Of a DNA stretch of 64,000 nucleotides, positions 55,206-64,000 are shown one piece after another. A program made the position numbers and the translations under genes. Position 1 is the stretch's first letter; the number at the start of each line of letters is the position of its first letter. Origin of the DNA: Myxocyprinus asiaticus (taxonomy: Eukaryota > Chordata > Actinopteri > Cypriniformes > Catostomidae); the NCBI RefSeq assembly GCF_019703515.2, contig NC_059358.1, forward strand, positions 49,928,594-49,992,593, in the 5' to 3' direction. The notes beneath the pieces were generated by a model. It saw only the letters and a program-made list of their open reading frames with translations, was not told the origin of the DNA and did not search any database.

Positions 55206-56520
55206 TCACTCTGGAGACGTACAGATCTTGGAGGATGGGCAGGGGGCACCAATAATCCTCTCAGCAGTCCTGACTGTCCGTTGTAGTTTTCTTCTGTCTG
55301 ATTTGGTGGCTGAACCAAACCAGACAGTTATAGATGTATACAGGACAGACTCAATGATGGACGAGTAGAACTGTGTCAGCAGCTCCTGTGGCAGTCTATG
55401 TGGGTGTCCCACTTCAGGTCCTGAGGGATGGTAGAGCCCAGGAACCTGAATGACTCCACTGCTGCCACAGTGCTGTTGAGGATGGTGGGGGGGGGGGTAC
55501 GGGGGGATTTCTCCTGAAGTCCACTATCATCTCCTCTGTATTGAGCATGTTCAGCTCAAGGTTGTTGTGACCGAACCAGACAGCCAGATGATCAACCTCC
55601 CATCTGTATGCAGACTCGTCACCATCGCGGATGAGGCTGATGACCGTGGTGTCATCTGCAAACTTGAGGAGCTTGACAGTGGGGTGCAGTCATTTGTGTA
55701 CAGGGAGAAGAGCAGTGGAGAGAGAACGCATCCCTGAGGAGCACCAGTACTAATAGTGAGGGTCCCGGATGTGAGTTTCCCCAGTCTCACTAGCTGCTGC
55801 CTATTTGTCAGAAAGCTGGTGATCCATCGACAGATTGGGGTGGGCACGGAGAGCTGGGTCAGTTTGGTTGAGAGAAGATCAGGCATGATGGTATTGAAGG
55901 CTGAACTGAAGTCCACAAATAGTATCCTTGCATAAGTCCCAGGTATGTCAAGGTGTTGCAGGATATAATGCAGTCCCATGTTGACAGCATCATCCACAGT
56001 CCTGTTTGCTCAGTAAGCAAACTGAAGGGGGTCCAGCAGGGGTCCAGTGATGTCCTTCAGGTAGGCCAAAACCAGTCTCTCAAACAACTTCATGACCACA
56101 GACGTGAGAGCGACAGGTCTGTAGTCATTAAGTCCTGTTATTTTGGGATTTTTGGCGAATGATGGTGGAGGATTTGAAGCAGCAGGGAACTTCACACTGC
56201 TCCAGTGATCTATTGAAGATCTGTGTGAAGATGGGGGCCAGTTGGTCAGCGCAGACTTTCGGACAGGCAGGTGAAACACCGTCTGGGCCTAAAGCTTTCC
56301 TAGTCTTTTCTTTCCAAAAGACCCAGCACACATCCTCCTCACAGATCAGAAGTACATATTGAGTAGCAGGAGAAGGGTTCCAGGAGGTGTTGGTGAGTGT
56401 GTGAAGATCAGAGTGGGGGAGGGGAGTGAGACTGGGCTTTTCAAATCTGCAGTAAAACACATTCAATACAGTATGGTAGAAAACTCCAGAAAGAGATGAA
56501 CAGAGTTCTCTATCCTCCAA
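55206..56520 (-). pseudogene. Rex1-B reverse transcriptase relic
   Basis: Minus frames in order: KALGPDGVSPACPKVCADQL and IFTQIFNRSLEQCEVPCCFK (56520-56128), NDYRPVALTSVVMKLFERLV and LLDPLQFAY (56279-56010), MDDAVNMGLHYILQHLDIPG and FVDFSSAFNTIMPDLLSTKL (motif A), [20 protein letters not shown] (motif B) (55997-55551). Then FADDT-type sequence near 55660 in another frame, and LPQELLTQFYSSIIESVLYT and VWFGSATKSDRRKLQRTVRT (55412-55206). There are at least four frame changes. A G run at 55487-55498 is one of the damage sites. Confidence 0.87.
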
Positions 56521-57177
56521 CTCGAATGCGCGAAACAGTAATCCTTAGAATGTACGTATATCCAATAACACTTGTGAATGTAAAACACCACTTGCTTCTC
56601 ACCGCTTTACCGGCTTCTTTTATATCCTTGTTTACTTCCGGATACAGGGCTTAGTCCGTCACGTGATTGCACGTGACTGAAGTCTCACGGGAAGTAACAC
56701 AGGAACCAAACACCATATTAGGGCAAACAGAAAATGACAGGAATAAACAGCATAATTATCTTTACCACATATGGACACATTTATCTGTGGTTATACTGAT
56801 TAATCCCCTTATGTGGCTTCGCTGCAACATGACACAGTACAACATTATATTGGCCTTCATTGATAAGCATATATGTAATGGCAATAGAAAGAAATATTAT
56901 TAAACATATTATTTAAGAAGACATGTGAGTAATGTGACCACACAGTTTAAAAATTTAATAAATATGCCTTAATAAATAATTAAAATATGGTTAACAGAGG
57001 AGATTAGAGCAAGAGTGTGCAATGAGAGATTCCCTCTCTTCCTCCTCCTCTTCTTCCTTCCTCCAATGGCTGGTTCAAATCGGCTCACATGTAGTCTTTT
57101 TACAAAATTGCATGATGCATAATGATGCCTAATTTCTTTAATTAAATTCTGTAATAGTAAGGTAATATATTTTGGCA
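56521..57177. other. Unassigned DNA, no gene recognised
   Basis: AT-rich with CT-rich blocks near 57030-57065. Short frames at 56667-56903 and 56969-57178 lack domains. Confidence 0.4.
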
Positions 57178-57420
57178 CCTCGACAAGGTTACAAACAACA
57201 GCATGTTTGCCAGTATTTACACCTTATTTTCATGTTGAGAAGACAAACTCCTGGACATACTGGTCAAAGTGATCAGCACCTTTGGACTGGACAGCTCCCG
57301 TAATGAAGCACTTAAGTTCAACTTTATAATGAGTAATCTACATGCTGGTTTGGGAAACAGGCGTTACTCTATTGTAAAATAACGAGTGCCATTAGTTAAG
57401 ATGATCGTTAAAGCTTAAGT
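57178..57420. repeat. Inverted relative of 61805-62050
   Basis: AACTCCTGGACATACTGGTC, CATGTTGAGAAGACAAACTC and AAAATAACGAGTGCC correspond, reversed, to GGAGTTTGTCTTCTCAACAT, TGGCCAATATGTCCAGGAG and GGCACTCGTTATTTTAC at 61805-62050. The two copies face each other across the DIRS-like element. They look like parts of one DNA transposon family. Confidence 0.75.
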
Positions 57421-57602
57421 TGCAATGTTATCGGGAAACCCAGCCTTTGTCTATTAAGATGCTCTTAGCTCTGTAACATTACTCCAGAGCACTCATAAAT
57501 CTACGAACATTTTCAATTACTACTTAAGTTATTATGGCTTTGGGAAACGTCCTGCATACTTTCGTAACCTCCGTTCCCTGATGGAGGAAACGAGACGTGT
57601 GT

Positions 57603-57757
57603 TGATGTAGTGACACTAGGGGTCATTCTTGGGAGCCCCAAACACCTCTGCTTTTTTGAAAAAAGGCCAATGAGAATTGGTGAGTGGAATTTGCATGGCA
57701 CTCCCCCAGACATATGGGTATAAAAGGAGCTGGTATGCAACCACTCATTCAGGTTTT
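57603..57757 (+). repeat. DIRS-like left terminal repeat
   Basis: TGATGTAGTGACACTAGGGG, TTGGGAGCCCCAAACACCTC, AAAGGCCAATGAGAATTGG and GGGTATAAAAGGAGCTGGTA in this order; the same blocks occur reversed at 59945-60098. TATAAAAGG looks like a core promoter TATA box. Confidence 0.9.
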
Positions 57758-57828
57758 GTGCTGAGGAGCCGAGACCGGGTCCCGGCCATTTCAGCTGGTA
57801 GTTCAGCATTGTGGCAAGAGGGACACAA

Positions 57829-57867
57829 CGTCTCGTTCCCTCCATCAGGGAACAGAGGTTACGAAAG
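57829..57867. repeat. DIRS-like internal complementary region
   Basis: 39 bp whose reverse complement matches 57559-57597 at 37 of 39 positions (core TTCCCTGATGGAGG(A/G)AACGA). It is followed by ACTCGACATTGTGTCGATGT, which also occurs at the outer edge of the right repeat. Such complementarity is used in DIRS replication to join the ends. Confidence 0.85.
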
Positions 57868-58585
57868 TAACCAGGAGGTTCCCTATCTGTCATTCACTCG
57901 ACATTGTGTCGATGTTGTGACACTAGGGGTCCCTATTCAAAACGCCACAACTATCTGAACTGTGTTACGTGAACTGGCGGTGTGTGATGGGCAGACCGCT
58001 GTGTGCCTCGTAGCCAGCACATCAGGCCGTCATGTAACCTCCCCCAATGCTCTTATGAGCCTCGAACGGTCCATCAGGAACAAGTCGACTGCCCAACTAT
58101 AGGGATAGGCTAGCCCAGCTGAGGCCTCTTTCCCTTTCTTTTCTCCCCAAAAAGAGTGGAATTTGTTAACTGACTGGGAGCCATAAGTGTCTGCATCGGG
58201 GGGTGTCCCTCCCAAGGGGAAGACACTGTGAAGACCACACCCCGCCCAAAAAGAGGGGGGGGGGTATTTTGAGTGGAATACGTCACATGGTCTTACCGAC
58301 TGACTTGCTGACAGGGAAACGATTTTGCGGAAAATATCACATGGGATCGCCTTCGGGGAACCAGCACATGTGGAGCACCTACCTCAGTACAGGGGCTCAT
58401 TAGTGCACGTACTGGGCTGGCCAGCGAGTTTCTCCGCAAACTCAACTGCCAGAGGGCTAAGGAGGAAAGTCATCCAGGGATCACAGTCTGTGAACACGAC
58501 TGGGAGTCAAGAGCGCACGTCTTCACCTCAAGAGAGGGGAAAGGTGCTATTTGCAAGCGGTACACCTGATCAGCTGTCCCGGAAC

Positions 58586-59035
58586 TTACCTGCTCATGCC
58601 TGCCAATACACGGGACGAGACCGGCTCAACCCGGAGTTTGTAGAACCCCGCAAAGGTGTTGGGTGTTGCCCAGCCCACTGCTCTGCAGATGTCTGCCAAC
58701 GAGGCACCACTGGCCAGGGCCCAGGAGGCCACCACACTCCTGGTAGAGTGGGCTCGTAACCCCGCAGGGGGTGGCACGTCCTGAGCCTGATGCCATCGCG
58801 ATGGCGTCAATGACCCAGTGGGCGATCCTCTGTTTGGAGACAGCGCTTCCTTTCCGCTGTCCACCAAAGCAGACAAAGAGCTGCACCGGAGCTGCTGTAA
58901 AGCTCGCACTGGACACAGCAATGCCAAGGCTGGGTCTGCCTCCTCCTGGGGCAGCGCTTGCAGGTTCACCACCTGATCCCTAAAAAGGGTCAGCTTCAGG
59001 CGCCCACGCCATGTGGCAGTGCTCTGTGGACACAA
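58586..59035 (-). pseudogene. Tyrosine recombinase C-terminal domain (DIRS type)
   Basis: The minus frame reads RDQVVNLQALPQEEADPALA, LLCPVRALQQL, then after a locally shifted part AHSTRSVVASWALASGASLA, DICRAVGWATPNTFAGFYKL and RVEPVSSRVL. HSTR (about 58750-58739) is the HxxR catalytic pair, W in VGW (58672) takes the H/W position, and Y in GFYKL (58642) is the nucleophile position. A second frame (58916-58790) holds QLFVCFGGQRKGSAVSKQRI, the block that should join the two parts. The first arginine region is absent. Confidence 0.85.
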
Positions 59036-59564
59036 GCGCCTTATCCACTTGGGGGATCACCGAATACCCCCTGGCCGCTCCACCATCGAGGGTAGTAAGA
59101 GCGGGAGAGTTGAAAGACCGGGACCGGGCAGTAAAAGGTGCCTCCCATGATCTTGTCAGCTCCTCATGCACTTCCGAAGAAAGGAATGGTGGCGGGGCGT
59201 GGCCGTGGGCGGTGCCCCGAGCCCAGGAACCAATCGTCGATCCGCGAGGGTTCAGGGAAGAGTGGAGGATTCCACTCTAGCCCGATGCTCGCGGCCGCCC
59301 GGGAAAGCATGTCCCGTGAGACTGGGCGACCATTCCCGAAGGAGGAAGCTCAGCCGAAGCCTCTGCATCAGACTGGACGAGCCCGCTCTCTGATACTGCG
59401 CTCGATAACTCATCGTTTTCCCGAGGTCTGAACGAGAAGTCGAACTCGTGCTGAGACGAGCTGGCGGTCTCGTGCGAGAGCCCGATCAGGGCAAGCGAGT
59501 GTGCTGGGAAATGGGAGGTCCGTGGGGGAATACCCGGCGGAGGTAGTCCCATTGATGTCCCCAA
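58980..59564 (-). pseudogene. DIRS-like ORF1 (gag-like) remnant
   Basis: The frame at 59564-59277 reads HSLALIGLSHETASSSQHEF, then DFSFRPRENDELSSAVSESG and SDAEASAELPPSG; the frame at 59171-58980 reads EELTRSWEAPFTARSRSFNS, LTTLDGGAARGYSVIPQVDK and ALVSTEHCHMAW. These are the acidic N-terminal part and the ELTRSW...ARGY block of the putative gag-like ORF1 in fish DIRS elements. It runs directly into recombinase sequence, which marks the internal deletion. Confidence 0.75.
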
Positions 59565-59944
59565 ATCGCCCCCAGTGCTAACTAACGCGGCCTCAAACCC
59601 GTAGGTAGAAGGACCGGTGCGGGGATCCGCTGGGGTGGTTTCTTATGAAAGCAACCCGCGACCGCAATGTTGCCATGGTCATGTTCTCGCAATGAGGAAC
59701 GGCATCTTTAAAAAGACGTTCCGTGTTTGTGCCGCTCTTTTTGTGAATGAAAATATACTCTTTTAGAATACACTCTCTTATTTTCGTTCTGCCGAAGCAC
59801 CCAGGGGCGTTCTCTGCACTCCATGGGTGCAGAGGGGGAGAAGCCGCTGAAATGCACCATAAATCCAGCAGTTTTGAGGTGCGTCTTTGGAGGGAATTTA
59901 AATCAGTGCACTGAATACAACCGCTCGGCTCCGAAGAGAAAATC

Positions 59945-60098
59945 AGAATAAGTGGTTGCATACCAGCTCCTTTTATACCCGTAAGTCCGGGGGAGTGGCA
60001 TGCAAATTCCACTCGGCAGTTCTCATTGGCCTTTTTTAAAAAAAAGCAGAGGTGTTTGGGGCTCCCAAGAGTGACCCCTAGTGTCACTACATCGACAC
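59945..60098 (-). repeat. DIRS-like right terminal repeat (inverted)
   Basis: Reverse complement of the left repeat with scattered differences and a slightly longer A run (60037-60046). It is flanked outside by TTGGGAACAGGAGGCATC. Confidence 0.9.
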
Positions 60099-60125
60099 AA
60101 TGTCGAGTGAGTGACAGATTGGGAA

Positions 60126-61133
60126 CAGGAGGCATCGTAAAATGTATTCTATGATCTAGGCTTACGATGCTTTTGTGAAATGAGGCCCTGAGAGGCCCAG
60201 TGCACTCACATCTGCAATTAAAAACTTGCGATTAGAAATTTTAACCCATTCACATGTGAGCGATAAGCTTTGTGACTATCTTGAAAAATCCACAAATGTA
60301 GCATGTTGACAGCGTTGCAAAAAAAAAAAAAAAAACACACCATGCCATGTGTTCCTCTAATAGACTATTCATAGTAGTAGTTAACAGATAATGTAATTAA
60401 TATAATAACATTATAATGAATATAATATATAATGAATGTTAATACAAATATTTATTAAAATGGTTGTATTTATTCTTGTAGTGTATACTACAAAGCAGGA
60501 AATAGGAAAATTCATATTTTTGGTGTGTTGGAGTTTCAGAAATGGCTAGAATTTATCTGAACATGAATATTAATAGTAATATAAGTATGTCATTATTATT
60601 TTAAAACGTGGTATGGATATGGGATTGATTATTTTGCATTTTTGATGTACTTGTAAAACACTAAACAATTAAGTCAAGAATGTTGGAAGGTGAATTTAAT
60701 TTGGTCAATGCTAAGGGTTAGTCTCAGTCTCAGACGGTATGAAATCTGCAAGAGATGTCAGAAAATCCATTCGGATTGGCTGGCAGCTCTTATGAGGTGC
60801 ACAGGATTTTATCACTTTATCAGATAACAAAGTGTTGTTTAGAAGTTACCAGGCTACAACAATGAGCTATAGAATTATAGTCATAAATTAGATTTGCCAA
60901 AGCTTGCAAAACAAAACAACAACAACAACAACAACAAAAGCAGTTATGGGTACTGCTTTAAACAGATTGTTAAAGCGATTATTTGAATGAGCTACCACTT
61001 TATTGTATGTCATGCCACATTAAATAATAAAAATAGGTATAAAAAAAAACAAACAAACAAAAAAAAAAACATTCGGGGTGCCTCCAAAAGAAATTGCCTA
61101 GGGCCTCTCAATGTCTAGAACCGGCCCTGAATC
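60126..61133. other. Unassigned DNA
   Basis: Contains A runs at 60318-60335 and 61027-61070, an ACA run near 60913-60938, and GGGTGCCTCCAAAAG then CTAGGGCCTCTCAATG near 61077-61110, which resembles the end of a dispersed hAT-type element. No gene. Confidence 0.4.
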
Positions 61134-61582
61134 ACTGATTGCTGTGTAGGTAGACATAGGCATAATAAAGTAGGGTGACCACAGTTTATTAAATTAATAT
61201 GTAATATGCAATTATTCCATTAATATGATTTGCTGGAACAAATATTTTTTTAATTTAACATTGTACCATGGTGAAAACTGAGCCTTATTTATTTATTTAT
61301 TTATTTATTTGCGTTTCCTGAACTACGTCAATATCTGCTTATTAATGTCCGGTGATGAAGTAAATAATTCCAAAAAACCAAGGACTTCTACACAGTCGAT
61401 GATTTTTAAAATCAGATATGTAATTGACAGACATAAAAAATTTAATACAATTTCAAATAATCTTATTTAGGCTAACAGTATATTAATTTCTAGCACAGAC
61501 ATATCTGCCTATTTCATTTGTAAAAGTCAAAGCTCAGTTTTCAGCTTTTCTAATGTTAGATAAATAAAAAAAATAAAAAAAA

Positions 61583-61645
61583 CATGTTCCTGGGAGAGGC
61601 TCCAGTACATTTGTGACCTTACATAGGATAAGTGGTAATAAATGA
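61583..61645 (+). repeat. 3' tail of a LINE or SINE
   Basis: TCCTGGGAGAGGCTCCAGTA then CATAGGATAAGTGGTAATAA with an AATGAATG end is a degenerate CR1/L3-like tail. Confidence 0.6.
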
Positions 61646-61652
61646 ATGTGTA

Positions 61653-61790
<138 letters not shown>

Positions 61791-63029
61791 ATTTTTAAAG
61801 GCTGCAACTTAAACTTTTTATGATCATCTTAATTAACGGCACTCGTTATTTTACTTAGAGAACGCCTATTTCCCAAAACAGCACTTAGATTGCTCGTTAT
61901 AAAGTAGAACTTAAATGCTTCGTTAATGGAGCTGACCGGACCAATGCTGAAACCTTGGCCAATATGTCCAGGAGTTTGTCTTCTCAACATGACAATAATG
62001 CAGAATTACTAACAAGCATGGAAATGATATGTAACCTTGTCAAGATGCCGAAAGTTAATGACGATCACAGCATTTTATTAAATGAAATAATGATGACATA
62101 GTTAAAACGGGGTTTCAGATTGATGCTCACCTTTATAGAGATTAATGATAGAAATGTATGTATGTGAATGCATGCAATGTGAATCATAATAGTTTGTTTC
62201 TTTTGCTGGAAACTGAATGCACATGGTATTGTAATTTTTCTATTTCATAAAATGCATCACACATTTATTGCTTTTCCTAAATGAAGTTTTTGAATCAGTG
62301 AATGTAATACCTGGTGTAGTACTTTTTGTCAGTTAGTGCAATTGTCCTTTCATTTACCTGTGCATTTGTCTTCTGGATTTTGGAAAATAACTATGGAACA
62401 TTCTAAAATAATTTAATCACATTTTATGACTAAATATTAAGCCTAATATTTGGATATATTAATAGGCCTACCAACTCTATTGATAAAAGTGCCATTAATT
62501 TGTTTAGGCTTATAAATTCATTATAATGTAATGCGGGGCTAAATAGAAAATAAATGTAGCACTACAAATGGTTACATTTGTGAATGGCAATTGTTGTTAA
62601 AGTTAAAAAAAAAAAATGTTTTCACTTTTTTGTGCTTCAGTTCTTGAACACAGTTTTCCCTTGGCACACCCAAAGCCTTGTTTCTGGCTATGACTTTCCA
62701 ACTATCCAAACATATCAATACAAGTTATTAAACGTTCCTTATTCTCTGATAAAATGTGAAAATGCGAGAAAGATACATTTAAGTTGCACTTATGACTTTA
62801 AAGCAGTTCAAAGCCCACATTAATTTATTTAGTTTTTACTTTACTACTTTGATGCTTTTTAGGAAACACGCAGAAGAGATTAAGTACTACTTTAGTGATA
62901 CTAATGTTCTACTTAGTGCCTTGGGAAACCCAGCCATGGACAAATAAGTGAAATGAGACAAAAAATTTTCCAATTCGGGACTGGTCACCCTACTACATTA
63001 TACGTAATGCCTACCTACACAGCAATCAG

Positions 63030-64000
63030 CTCTTCAAATATATGAGTTATGTAATAACCTTGAAAATGTATTGGCAATCTTTTTATAAACATTTTTAAAA
63101 GACAATGCATTCCACATACTGGTCTGCGCTTCACTACAATGTAAATGCATCTGCTCCGCGTGGTCCAATGGATCGCGCTGTGCGCCGCTTCGCCACACCT
63201 TTTGATAGAGATTTTGATAGCTGACAGCTAAATAAAACAGGCTGTGTGTCTAAGAAGTAGGCTAAGAAATTTTGCGTGCAGATGCGAGGGACATCAATAG
63301 GCTATTTCTAAAACAGACAACTAATATTTCTCTGGCACACATAGGTTGCAGAACCCATGCTTATGCAGAAAAATGTTGGTACGAAGCCCTGTCTATAGAC
63401 CCGTCCCTGACTAGTACGGTTTGTGTCACAGGCATTCCTTAGTCTGGTTGCTTAATGAGAGAGAGATAATATGTAGTTGCATTAAAAGTTGAGCAGTGGT
63501 AGATAATTATTCTGTTGCACGGAATTGAGGAACTGATGATGATTAGAAATCAGTGGAAAGGTGTGTTTCATGCCCACCCACATGTGCAAATCAAATATGT
63601 ATCTATTTTCTACCCATGAACAATTTTGAAAAACAAACTATCAAAATGTAAATGGCTGTTCTCTTTACCTGTAGCTTTGGTCTTCAGCAGTCAACACCCG
63701 ATCGCATTTCACCACCTACTGGTGAGATCAAATAGCACCAGGTTGAGATTGTGCATCGGTACTCTGCTGCTTTTCCTGCAGTTCTCGGATGTGAAAGTTT
63801 GAATTTCCAACCAAATTTGAACCACTGAATTTGAGGAAGCGAATTTTGTTAAGCGAAATAGAACGGGCTGAATTTTACCTATTGAAAAATTTAGATGGTA
63901 TTTTCAAATGAACTGAATATTTTGGAAATTAAATTTGGAAGGTGAATATTTATTGTTTAATTTTGAATAATGTAATTAGTTGTGAAATGTTTCCAAATGA
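63030..64000. other. Unassigned DNA, no gene recognised
   Basis: No long frame or known repeat identified. GCGTGGTCCAATGGATCGCG near 63158 resembles the start of a tRNA, but no cloverleaf follows. Confidence 0.4.

Larger units (their letters stand above)
53355..56520 (-). mobile_element. Rex1/CR1-type LINE copy B, split by Rex1-type copy C
   Basis: Minus-strand polymerase sequence at 56520-55200 leads into 3' UTR sequence, which appears to continue at 53625-53355 beyond copy C. The 3' end GGCAATAAAGCTCATTCTGA then TTCTGATAAAG (complement of 53360-53395) is the usual 3' end of this subfamily. It is 5' truncated: no endonuclease. Confidence 0.78.
57559..60125 (-). mobile_element. DIRS-like tyrosine-recombinase retrotransposon, internally deleted
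   Basis: Inverted terminal repeats of about 150 bp (57603-57757 and 59945-60098) enclose minus-strand ORF1-like and tyrosine-recombinase remnants. Inverted rather than direct terminal repeats, plus an internal sequence complementary to the left end (57829-57867 against 57559-57597), are hallmarks of DIRS elements, which replicate through a circle and integrate with a tyrosine recombinase. The reverse transcriptase, RNase H and most of the middle are missing, so this is a deletion derivative. Confidence 0.8.

Noticed and set aside
58325..58759. 144-codon plus frame
   Set aside because: It is antisense to the DIRS recombinase region and has no known domain.
59593..60135. 180-codon minus frame
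   Set aside because: It runs through the DIRS terminal repeat and adjacent UTR-like DNA; no protein motif.
63150..63200. tRNA-like start (GCGTGGTCCAATGGATCGCG)
   Set aside because: No anticodon arm, T arm or matching acceptor stem follows; at most a SINE relic or chance.

Overview
This window looks like a gene-poor, transposon-packed stretch of a ray-finned fish genome, most likely a cyprinid. The evidence is the mix of families: L1/Tx1, L2 and Rex1/CR1-type LINEs, a DIRS-like retrotransposon, two Tc1-like transposons, a ZBED5-like hAT transposase relic, tRNA-derived SINEs, many small inverted-repeat (MITE-like) elements, and AT, CA, CT and AAT microsatellites. I find no intact host protein gene and no rRNA or functional tRNA gene. 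Nearly every recognisable protein is a decayed transposon protein.

Layout. 1-2510 (-): 5' part of an L1-type LINE. 2638-3606 (+): hAT transposase relic. 3.6-14 kb: mostly unassigned AT-rich DNA with LTR-like blocks, a SINE, MITEs and a few GC-richer islands that may be host elements. 14.08-22.97 kb: a stack of nested insertions. A hAT-like MITE is split by a dispersed 'AGCTGCAAGCAGCG' repeat, which is split by an L2 LINE (-), which is split by a Rex1-type LINE (+) and by copy 1 of an unrecognised 1.7-1.8 kb element called X here. 23.78-25.59 kb: X copy 2. 25.59-28.82 kb: a second L2 (-) split by a 1.45 kb DNA element that carries four TTAGGG units. 29-35 kb: MITEs, LTR-like DNA, and a conserved-looking noncoding island at 30.5-31.1 kb. 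35.07-36.57 kb: X copy 4 (truncated, reversed). 36.69-41.6 kb: a third L2 (+) holding a MITE and X copy 3 (reversed). 43.10-46.01 kb: two Tc1-like transposons, the second split by a SINE. 49.4-50.35 kb: X-related AT-rich DNA and an LTR with a 70-bp tandem repeat. 51.5-53.2 kb: a fourth L2 with an esterase-type ORF1. 53.35-56.52 kb: a Rex1-type LINE with another Rex1-type LINE inserted in it. 57.56-60.13 kb: a DIRS-like element with inverted terminal repeats and a tyrosine-recombinase remnant. 61.13-63.03 kb: a DNA element with a long terminal inverted repeat.

The elements do not work together as a pathway. Their order of nesting is a record of successive invasions. The strongest candidate for something undescribed is element X. 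It has four copies. The three complete copies are bounded by TGT..GGGC / GCCC..ACA ends and each has its own 4-bp target duplication, so they look like independent LTR-like insertions. All four carry a ZNF143-like promoter motif near the TGTTGGGCC end.
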